Assembly (NCBI GenBank): GCA_037445875.1
Contig: JBBIJR010000120.1
Location: forward strand, 1 to 6,990
Origin: JBBIJR01 sp037445875
Lineage (GTDB): Bacteria; CLD3; SB21
Length of the DNA: 6,990 nucleotides
Direction of reading: 5' to 3'
This document shows positions 1 through 5,798 of this stretch, piece by piece (position 1 is the stretch's first letter; every line of letters starts with the position of its first letter). The position numbers were made by a program, and so were the translations under genes. Below the pieces are notes generated by a model that did no database searches, had not been told where the DNA came from, and saw only the letters and a list, made by a program, of their open reading frames with translations.

Positions 1-1
1 C

Positions 2-634
2 GGGTTGGGAGAGAAGTTCTTCTGCGCCGGCGCCAACATCGATATGCTCAGCAAAGCGGACCCCGTATGGAAATACTACTTCTGCCTCCACGCGAACGAA
101 ACGCTGCTGAGGCTGGAACACACACCCAAGCTCGTGATCGCCGCCCTGAACGGGCATTGCGTCGGGGGAGGCTTGGAAATCGCTCTCGCCGCCGACATCC
201 GCATCGCACGCAAGGACAGCGGGCAGGTCGGACTGCCGGAAGTTGCCCTCGGTGTGCTGCCCGGCACCGGCGGTACCCAGCGTTTTGCGCGTGCCGTCGG
301 GCGCTCCCGCTCCATCGAACTCATGGCCACGGGCAGAAAATTCGCCTACGACGAGGCCCTGGAACTCGGATTGGTCAACTATCTCTATGAGGGCAATACG
401 ACTGAATTCATGAGCCAGGTTATGGCTTATGCGAAGCAGTTCACCACCCCCAACAAGGCATCGATGGCCGTGGGCCACATCAAGCGTTCCGTTCAGACCG
501 GTCTGGAAGTGGGCCTTGAACAGGGCCTCGCTCTGGAGCGCGAGTTGCAATCGCTGCTCTTCAAAAGCCAGGACGCGAAAGAAGGCCTCCACGCCTTTGT
601 CGAAAAGCGAATCGCCAAATTCCAGGGCAAGTAA
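2..634 (+). CDS. Enoyl-CoA hydratase/crotonase family protein, 5'-truncated by window
   Basis: Hydrates trans-2-enoyl-CoA to 3-hydroxyacyl-CoA in beta-oxidation, in the cytoplasm. The reading frame is open from base 2, so the start lies upstream. About 210 residues are present against roughly 260 for the family, so about 50 N-terminal residues are missing. With the codon at 5-7 as residue 1, the first oxyanion-hole motif FCAGANI is at 6-12 and the second, NGHCVGGG, at 49-56. Both catalytic glutamates expected of true hydratases (rat mitochondrial E144 and E164) are present as E58 (GGGLE) and E79 (LPEVALG). PGTGGTQR at 86-93 is also typical. The C-terminus DAKEGLHAFVEKR...FQGK is the classic crotonase end. 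Having both glutamates favours hydratase over an isomerase or dehalogenase relative, but chain-length specificity cannot be read. The TTG at 5 is internal, not a start. A dienoyl-CoA reductase gene lies 0.9 kb downstream, consistent with fatty-acid degradation. Confidence 0.93.
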   Translation, partial: GLGEKFFCAGANIDMLSKADPVWKYYFCLHANETLLRLEHTPKLVIAALNGHCVGGGLEIALAADIRIARKDSGQVGLPEVALGVLPGTGGTQRFARAVGRSRSIELMATGRKFAYDEALELGLVNYLYEGNTTEFMSQVMAYAKQFTTPNKASMAVGHIKRSVQTGLEVGLEQGLALERELQSLLFKSQDAKEGLHAFVEKRIAKFQGK

Positions 635-732
635 AGCCATGATCCGAAACAGATCGCCACACTCCGATCCCCTGCCCCGCCGTCGATCCATGCCCGGGCG
701 TGGACTCGGTACGGATATCCCAACGATCCAGC

Positions 733-764
733 ATGCACCAATCCCGCGTTGGTGCATTTTTTTT
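733..764 (+). terminator. Intrinsic (Rho-independent) terminator
   Basis: A perfect 9-bp stem, atgcaccaa (733-741) with ttggtgcat (749-757), encloses a 7-base loop and runs straight into eight T residues (757-764). This is the strongest intrinsic terminator in the window. It lies about 100 bases after the hydratase stop codon and would end that transcript. The ribosome binding site of the next gene begins 3 bases after the T-run, so no promoter fits between them. The 98 bases between the hydratase stop and the hairpin contain no promoter I can call with confidence. Confidence 0.9.
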
Positions 765-767
765 GAG

Positions 768-774
768 AAGGAGG
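768..774 (+). promoter_or_regulatory. Shine-Dalgarno site fixing a TTG start
   Basis: AAGGAGG, essentially the full consensus, sits 7 bases upstream of TTG at 782. It supports the TTG as the start of the zinc-ribbon protein, and no ATG or GTG in that frame is comparably placed. It lies immediately after the terminator T-run, which is unusually close. Confidence 0.88.
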
Positions 775-781
775 CCATACC

Positions 782-1537
782 TTGAAACAGCTGTTGAAGA
801 ACCTGGTCGCCCTCCAGCACGTCGATACGAAACTCGATGCGATCGAAATGCTGCGCGGCGATCTGCCCAAGCTCGTCGAAAGTCTAAAATCCGAGGTCAC
901 CAGCCTCCGGGAGGAGATCGAATCGGACAAGCAGTCGATCCAGAACTTTCTCGCCGAACGTGTCAGCCTCGACAACGACATCGCCCTCCACAACGAGAAG
1001 ATGAAGAAGTACCAGGAACAGCTCTACAAGGCCACTTCCAACAAGGAATATGAGGCCACGTCTTCGCAGATCGACTTCTGCGAACAGGAGATCAGCCGCC
1101 TGAAGACGCGGTTTACGGAAGTGGAGTTGAAAATGATGGAACTGGATGAAGGCCTGAAACCAAAGGAAGAGCGACTCAAGGCCCTTGAGCTTGATTTCGG
1201 CGAACGCGAAAAAGAACTGAATGAAAAGATCAATGAGACCGCCAAGGAGGAAAGCGATCTGAAGGCCCAACGCGCTACCATCGCCACGCTTGTACGGAAA
1301 GACGTGTTGAACAAGTACGAGCGCATCCGCAAGGCCAAGAACGGCATGGCGGTTGCCATGGTTGTCAAAGACTCTTGCGGCGGATGTTTCAATATGATCC
1401 CACCTCAGATTGTCATCGAATTGCGCAAACGCGATATGATCCGCACGTGCGAATTCTGCGGCCGCATCCTCTACTCCGAGGACGAATCGCAAAACGCCGA
1501 TACGACAACCAGAGAGTCCGCCCGGCTTACAACCTGA
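782..1537 (+). CDS. Coiled-coil C4-type zinc-ribbon protein (COG1579 family)
   Basis: Encodes 251 residues with two parts. A long, charged, Leu/Glu/Lys-rich helical coiled coil covers roughly residues 15-185. A C-terminal zinc ribbon has two CxxC knuckles, C199-GG-C202 and C223-EF-C226, with CGRILY following the second knuckle. This architecture and length match the bacterial zinc-ribbon/coiled-coil family COG1579, predicted to bind nucleic acid or a protein partner, whose function is poorly defined. There is no signal peptide or membrane segment, so it should be cytoplasmic. The TTG start is set by a consensus ribosome binding site at 768-774. Residues after about 233 form a polar, probably disordered tail. 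It is the first gene of a tight four-gene run and sits directly behind an intrinsic terminator, so its transcription presumably depends on read-through or on a promoter upstream of the hairpin. Confidence 0.88.
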   Translation: MKQLLKNLVALQHVDTKLDAIEMLRGDLPKLVESLKSEVTSLREEIESDKQSIQNFLAERVSLDNDIALHNEKMKKYQEQLYKATSNKEYEATSSQIDFCEQEISRLKTRFTEVELKMMELDEGLKPKEERLKALELDFGEREKELNEKINETAKEESDLKAQRATIATLVRKDVLNKYERIRKAKNGMAVAMVVKDSCGGCFNMIPPQIVIELRKRDMIRTCEFCGRILYSEDESQNADTTTRESARLTT

Positions 1538-1554
1538 CCCCGGCGAGATCGACG

Positions 1555-2355
1555 ATGTTTTCGGAAAAGTTCCTCTCCGGCAAGTGCGTATGGATTACCG
1601 GCGGCGGTTCGGGACTGGGAAGGGCCATGGCCGAAGCTTGTGCCCGTCATGGCGCCAACCTGATCCTCACGGGGCGCCGTTCCGACGTGCTGGACCAAGC
1701 GGCCTCCGAACTCCTGTCCTTCGGGAACGATGTGCTTGTCCTTCCCCACGACGTGCGCATCTACGCCGACGTGGAACAGGCCGTGCGGAAAGCCATCGAG
1801 CGGTTCGGCCGAGTCGATGTGCTGGTCAACAATGCGGCGGGCAATTTCATTGTGCCGGCGGAGGAGCTCACGATCAACGGGTGGAACGCCGTCGTGAACA
1901 TCGTGCTTAACGGGACGTTCCACTACGCGAGTCTGGTGGGACGTCACATGATCGAAAAAGGCGGCGGCTCTATCGTCAACATCGTGGCTACCTATGCCTG
2001 GGCCTCCGAACCCGGCGTCGTTCATTCGGCCTCCGCCAAAGCGGGCGTACTGGCCATGACCCGAACCCTTGCCGCCGAGTGGGGGCGGTACGCCATTCGG
2101 GTAAATGCCATTGCGCCGGGGGCCATTCGAACCGAGGGCACGGACCGGAACCTGTGGACGGACGAACACCAGCGCGAGCGAATGATCCACCGTATCCCCC
2201 TTGGCCGCTTTGGCCGTCCGGAGGACGTCGCCTATACCTTGCTTTTCCTCATTTCCGACTATGCATCCTACATAACGGGCGAGGTCATTACCGTCGACGG
2301 AGGCGGATGGCTTGGAAAAGGCACCTACGAAATGATCGACGTAGCAAACCCATAG
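1555..2355 (+). CDS. fadH: 2,4-dienoyl-CoA reductase, SDR type (FadH/DECR)
   Basis: Reduces 2,4-dienoyl-CoA with NADPH so that polyunsaturated acyl chains can pass through beta-oxidation. Length is 266 residues, normal for a classical short-chain dehydrogenase/reductase. Visible motifs are the Rossmann loop TGGGSGLG (15-22), NNAAG (92-96) and a C-terminal YITGEVITVDGGGWL stretch (239-253). The usual YxxxK tyrosine is replaced by Ser (S158 in HSASAK). Y147 in TYAW lies 15 residues before K162, which is the Tyr199/Ser210/Lys214 spacing of human DECR1, so the active site is Y147/S158/K162. NNAAGNFI and VLNGTF are also shared with Bacillus FadH as I remember it. ATG 1555 is chosen because it places the Rossmann motif at the usual depth and has GGCGAG 7 bases upstream; the open frame continues further upstream without SDR-like sequence. 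The symbol follows Bacillus usage; E. coli FadH is an unrelated flavoprotein. The gene starts 17 bases after the zinc-ribbon gene. Confidence 0.9.
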   Translation: MFSEKFLSGKCVWITGGGSGLGRAMAEACARHGANLILTGRRSDVLDQAASELLSFGNDVLVLPHDVRIYADVEQAVRKAIERFGRVDVLVNNAAGNFIVPAEELTINGWNAVVNIVLNGTFHYASLVGRHMIEKGGGSIVNIVATYAWASEPGVVHSASAKAGVLAMTRTLAAEWGRYAIRVNAIAPGAIRTEGTDRNLWTDEHQRERMIHRIPLGRFGRPEDVAYTLLFLISDYASYITGEVITVDGGGWLGKGTYEMIDVANP

Positions 2356-2361
2356 GCTGCC

Positions 2362-3228
2362 ATGAGACGCTTCATCCTGTTTCTTGCGCTGTTTCTGGTT
2401 GTGACCTGTGCGGCTGAAACGCTCCGCGCACAAAAAGTCGTTGCCTCGTTCAAGGTCATTCGAGACAAGCTCCAAGGCCGCAATCTTGATCTGTTCGACG
2501 GCCTGGAGGGGAAAGTGCTTGATTACATCAACAACTACGATTGGTCCCGCTCGGAAGACCCTACGCCCTTGAATCTCGACTTTCAGATGTTCCTCGATCG
2601 GGTCGTCGAGGACGCGGGAAGCAAAAGGGTTGTAGCAACCCTGTACGTGACAAACGGAAAAGAACTGCAATTCCTGGACAACGGATGCACATTTGTACTT
2701 TCGAAAGGGACCCTGTTCTATCATGACGAAACGCGCATTGAGCCCTTGTTGAGCATATTCGATTTTTATGTCAATGTCATGCTGGGTGATGAAATGGATG
2801 CCCTCGGTAAGTACCTGGGTACTCCGTTTTTTCAGAAGGCCAAGAGCATTGCCTCGCAGGCCAAGAGCCTGGTAGCCTACAACGCCAAGGGCTGGGATGA
2901 CCGTTTGTCCAGGGCGGATCTCTTTCTCGATCCGCGCTATCAGGACTACCGCATCATGAAGGACCAGTACTATGAGGCGCTCTTCCGGTTCGAAAACGGC
3001 GAGGTGCAAACCGCGCGGAAGACCCTTCGCACCGTTGTGTCGACGATGGAGACGCTGCTCAACGATGTGATCACAAAGAATCACACCGAACGCTTTCTTC
3101 AAGTACACTACCTTGAGATCTGCAGAGTCTTCGAGGCCTCCGCGGACAAGAGTCTTTTCGACAGACTCATCCAGCTCGACCCACGCAACGCGGATACCTA
3201 CCGCAAATACCGCGACGGAAACCTCTGA
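2362..3228 (+). CDS. Exported DUF4835 family protein (PorD-like)
   Basis: Encodes 288 residues. An N-terminal signal peptide has MRR, then a hydrophobic core at about 4-17, with likely signal peptidase I cleavage after A23 (LRA|QK), so the protein should be periplasmic or envelope-associated. The order of landmarks matches my memory of DUF4835: an early FKVIRDKLQGRN segment, LDYINNYDW ending at W61, an FDFYVNVMLG region (133-142), GTPFFQKA (153-160), a GW pair (177-178), a helical C-terminal half, and an ending like QLDPRNADTYRKY. Some databases name this family PorD and link it to type IX secretion; I recall that link but cannot verify it, and nothing else here belongs to that system. The ATG is 6 bases after the fadH stop. 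The only Shine-Dalgarno-like bases are a weak TAGG overlapping that stop, so translational coupling is likely. In Bacteroidota the gene is often near coaBC and recN, which are absent here. Confidence 0.72.
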   Translation: MRRFILFLALFLVVTCAAETLRAQKVVASFKVIRDKLQGRNLDLFDGLEGKVLDYINNYDWSRSEDPTPLNLDFQMFLDRVVEDAGSKRVVATLYVTNGKELQFLDNGCTFVLSKGTLFYHDETRIEPLLSIFDFYVNVMLGDEMDALGKYLGTPFFQKAKSIASQAKSLVAYNAKGWDDRLSRADLFLDPRYQDYRIMKDQYYEALFRFENGEVQTARKTLRTVVSTMETLLNDVITKNHTERFLQVHYLEICRVFEASADKSLFDRLIQLDPRNADTYRKYRDGNL

Positions 3229-3231
3229 CCC

Positions 3232-4629
3232 GTGAACGTTCCTCGAACATACCGCATTCTCGTCGTGGAGGACAACGCCACGATGCGCGAAGGCATCGAG
3301 GAAGTTTTGAAGAGAGGCCGATTGGATGTCACTTGCGTGGGCTCCGGAACGGAGGCCTTCGAGATTACCCGCCATCAACCCTTCGACCTGATCATCAGCG
3401 ACTACAAAATGAGCCCGATCGACGGACTGGAGGTCCTTCGACACGTCCGCGATCACTCACCGGAAACGGATGTGATTCTGATAACGGCGTTTGGCACGGT
3501 CGAGGTGGCCGTGGAGGCCATGAAACTCGGAGCGGCCGATTTCATCACAAAACCCTTCTCCCCTGATGAACTGCATGTTCGTGTCGAGAAGATCATACGC
3601 ATGTCGGACGAGCGTCGCCAGATGAGGCTCAAGAGCGAAGAAAACGAGTACCTGCGTCTCGAGATCGAGGATCGCTACAACTTCGGCGAGATCGTCGGTC
3701 AGTCGCCCCGCATGCGCGAGATCTTCGAACTGGTACGCAAAAGTGCTGAGTCGGACAGCAGCGTCGTCATCTACGGTGAGAGCGGTACCGGAAAAGAGCT
3801 TGTTGCCCGCGCCATCCACTACCACAGCGCCCGCCGCGACAAACCGTTCATCAAGGTCAACTGCGCCGCCCTGACGGAGACGCTCCTCGAGAGCGAACTC
3901 TTCGGACACGAACGCGGCGCTTTTACCGGAGCCATTCGAACAAAGAAGGGCCGATTCGAGCTGGCCGATACCGGCACCCTGTTCCTGGACGAAATCGGCG
4001 ACATTTCGCTCAACATGCAGGTCAAATTATTGCGGGCCATTCAGGAACAGGAGTTCGAGCGCGTGGGTGGTGAAACAACGCTCAGCGTCGACACCCGCAT
4101 TATCGCAGCCACGAACCGTAACCTGCAGGAGTCGATGAAACGCGGGACTTTCCGGGAAGATCTGTACTACCGCCTCAACGTCATTCCGGTTTTCGTCCCC
4201 CCGCTTCGCGAACGCAAGGAGGACATTCCCCGCCTGGTGGACTACTTTGTGAAGCGGATGGAGCGCGATTTTGGAAAACCAGGGATCCACATTACCGATG
4301 GAGTCTATCCCCTCCTGGTTGACTACGATTGGCCCGGCAACGTCCGGGAGCTTGAAAACGTGATCGAGCGGGCAGTGGTTCTTTCAAACGACAATCGTCT
4401 CACAGAAACAGACTTCTCCATGCTCTCACCTTCTCCTCCTGCCACGCTGCCCATTCGGCTGGAAGAGATCGAGCGAAAGGGCTTAACGGAGGCCCTTGAG
4501 AGTATTGAAAAGGCATTGATCGAACAGGCGCTGGCCAAGGCCGGTGGAGGCCGAAGCGACGCTGCCCGCATGTTGGGGCTCAAGCCCAGCGCACTTCACT
4601 ACAAACTCGAAAAATACCGCCTGGTATAG
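3232..4629 (+). CDS. Sigma-54-dependent response regulator, NtrC family
   Basis: Encodes 465 residues with the full three-domain NtrC layout. The receiver domain (about 7-121) has acidic pocket E13/D14, phospho-acceptor D57 (ISDYKM), switch T85 and K107 (TKPF). The AAA+ sigma-54 interaction domain (about 151-395) has Walker A GESGTGKE (182-189), the sigma-54-contacting GAFTGA loop (229-234), Walker B FLDEIGD (251-257), arginine-finger candidates R308/R314 (FREDLYYR) and sensor II WPGNVREL (367-374). A Fis-type helix-turn-helix (about 425-463, GGRSDAARMLGLKPSALHYKL) binds DNA. All key residues are intact, so it should activate sigma-54 promoters on phosphorylation by a histidine kinase; no kinase gene is in the window. 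GTG 3232 is chosen because the next in-frame ATG (3283) would remove the first beta strand and acidic pair. It starts 3 bases after the DUF4835 stop. Its target genes are not shown by sequence; the following envelope genes are candidates by position. Confidence 0.95.
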   Translation: MNVPRTYRILVVEDNATMREGIEEVLKRGRLDVTCVGSGTEAFEITRHQPFDLIISDYKMSPIDGLEVLRHVRDHSPETDVILITAFGTVEVAVEAMKLGAADFITKPFSPDELHVRVEKIIRMSDERRQMRLKSEENEYLRLEIEDRYNFGEIVGQSPRMREIFELVRKSAESDSSVVIYGESGTGKELVARAIHYHSARRDKPFIKVNCAALTETLLESELFGHERGAFTGAIRTKKGRFELADTGTLFLDEIGDISLNMQVKLLRAIQEQEFERVGGETTLSVDTRIIAATNRNLQESMKRGTFREDLYYRLNVIPVFVPPLRERKEDIPRLVDYFVKRMERDFGKPGIHITDGVYPLLVDYDWPGNVRELENVIERAVVLSNDNRLTETDFSMLSPSPPATLPIRLEEIERKGLTEALESIEKALIEQALAKAGGGRSDAARMLGLKPSALHYKLEKYRLV

Positions 4630-4651
4630 GGAACTACACCGGTCTTTTTAC

Positions 4652-4680
4652 TTGGATTTGCCCTCCTCCCTCGGTATATT
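4652..4680 (+). promoter_or_regulatory. Possible sigma-70-type promoter for the envelope gene pair
   Basis: TTGGAT (4652-4657) and TATATT (4675-4680) are separated by 17 bases in a relatively AT-rich part of the 95-base gap after the response-regulator gene. The -10 matches TATAAT at five of six positions, while the -35 keeps only TTG. A start near 4687 would give a leader of about 40 bases before ATG 4725. The same stretch overlaps a weak sigma-54-like element, so the sigma factor is uncertain. Confidence 0.38.
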
Positions 4681-4709
4681 CTTTGAAGGTGGGCCTCAAC
4701 ACCCCGAGC

Positions 4710-4717
4710 AGGAAAGG
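4710..4717 (+). promoter_or_regulatory. Shine-Dalgarno site fixing the start at 4725
   Basis: AGGAAAGG ends 7 bases before ATG 4725. It favours this ATG over the upstream in-frame TTG at 4683, which would add 14 polar residues in front of the signal peptide and overlap the promoter candidate. Confidence 0.7.
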
Positions 4718-4724
4718 CGTTCCT

Positions 4725-5771
4725 ATGAAGTTATGCTGGATCATTGTGTTTTGCACGGTGTTTCCGGTGTGTCGACTGTACGCGCAAGTCGACTACGCTT
4801 CCGCTTTCGATTCCGATTCGATCGCCTTCCTGGAGACTGCGCTGCGACGTTCCAAGGAACAACTGGCTGTCCTTATTCGGTCAAGGCACCAGCTGGATGC
4901 TCAATACGACAGCATGACCTCGGCCATCCAGGCTCTCAAAACCCAAAACGACCCCGGTTTTCTCGACAAGATCAAGCTCAAGAATCTCCTGAAAGAATCG
5001 GAAGAGCTGTCTCAACGTCTGGTCAAGATCGACCAACGTATCGCGCTGCAGCGTGAAACAAGCACTCCGGTGGTCGAGCGGCTCCTGACGATGATGGAGG
5101 AACAAATCCGACGCTACCTCTCGATGGTGGGCAAGTCGCGGCAGCTGGATCGCTCCTCGAAACAACCCGAAGAGGAGCGACTGCAGGCCATGCTGTTCGA
5201 GAAGATCGAATACCAATCCCTCTTTGCCGAACCTCTCAGTCTGCAGCTTGCCTCCGTGAAAGTGAACCTCACCGACGATCCTGAGCTGATACTCCTGAAA
5301 GCTGATTTCCTGAAGGATCAGGAGGACAAACTGGTGCGCTACACACACGATCTCGATGCCAAGATAACCCGCCTCCAGAGCGAGATGGAGTTGCGAGATG
5401 AAGCATCGAAGTTCCTGGACGATATCTATATCTTCGACAAGAACCGTGAGTTCAAGTTCTCGTCCAGGCAATCGACGGACAGGCCCTCCACGGAAACCGA
5501 TGAAGGTACCTCAACGGTCGGGCCGCTTACTGGCGCGATTGGCTTCTCCCCGAGAACGTACTCCGAAACGCTGGCCGACAACACCCTGCTCGTCAACAAC
5601 AATGCTCTGGTACTCTCGGACCTAAAGGTGACGCCGAACGACGACCTCCGCTCCATTCTGTATAAACTGAAACTCGAACGTCAACTGGCCAGAAACCAGG
5701 CAAGCCGGTACAGCCGAATGGCACGGGACCTCTACGAGCTCGCCAAACGTCGGACCAGGAACGACCGCTAA
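4725..5771 (+). CDS. Exported coiled-coil protein of unknown function
   Basis: I do not recognise a family. The 348-residue product starts with a signal peptide: short MK, hydrophobic core at about 3-15, then RLYA with probable cleavage after A20. The mature protein has no further membrane segment. Residues about 30-235 are almost entirely helical and charged (Leu, Glu, Lys, Arg, Gln), with heptad-like stretches around 33-70, 80-140 and 185-235, suggesting extended coiled coils. A low-complexity Ser/Thr/Asp/Gly linker (about 246-275) leads to a segment with LLVNNNALVLSDLKV (288-302) and a final basic helix rich in Arg, Lys and Tyr (308-348). A periplasmic coiled-coil adaptor or scaffold is possible, but there is no lipoyl or beta-barrel-adaptor domain that would make it HlyD-like. 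It is 27 bases upstream of a predicted outer-membrane protein gene and likely cotranscribed with it. There is a promoter candidate at 4652-4680. Confidence 0.85.
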   Translation: MKLCWIIVFCTVFPVCRLYAQVDYASAFDSDSIAFLETALRRSKEQLAVLIRSRHQLDAQYDSMTSAIQALKTQNDPGFLDKIKLKNLLKESEELSQRLVKIDQRIALQRETSTPVVERLLTMMEEQIRRYLSMVGKSRQLDRSSKQPEEERLQAMLFEKIEYQSLFAEPLSLQLASVKVNLTDDPELILLKADFLKDQEDKLVRYTHDLDAKITRLQSEMELRDEASKFLDDIYIFDKNREFKFSSRQSTDRPSTETDEGTSTVGPLTGAIGFSPRTYSETLADNTLLVNNNALVLSDLKVTPNDDLRSILYKLKLERQLARNQASRYSRMARDLYELAKRRTRNDR

Positions 5772-5798
5772 TCCTCCTTCTTTCTTCGTGGCACCTGG

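Noticed and set aside
1375..1554. N-terminal extension of the dienoyl-CoA reductase by 60 residues
   Set aside because: The extension overlaps the zinc-ribbon end of the preceding gene in another frame and shows no SDR-like sequence. ATG 1555 gives normal family length.
1471..3456. A 661-codon open frame on the minus strand
   Set aside because: It lies antisense to fadH, the DUF4835 gene and part of the response regulator, which all have recognisable products. The translation shows no domain, is His/Val-rich in the way typical of an antisense shadow, and long antisense frames are expected with this codon bias.
4614..4648. Terminator after the response-regulator gene (ATACC/GGTAT hairpin and a later CTTTTT)
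   Set aside because: The stem is only 5 bp, overlaps the stop codon, and the T-run begins about 17 bases later, too far for an intrinsic terminator.
4683..4724. TTG start adding 14 residues to the coiled-coil protein
   Set aside because: It would bury the signal peptide behind polar residues and overlap the promoter candidate, while ATG 4725 has a good Shine-Dalgarno sequence.
4795..4830. Short repeat-like run ttcc/ttcg around 4800-4820
   Set aside because: It lies inside the coding frame of the coiled-coil protein, the units are imperfect and few, and it gives no repeat in the encoded protein.
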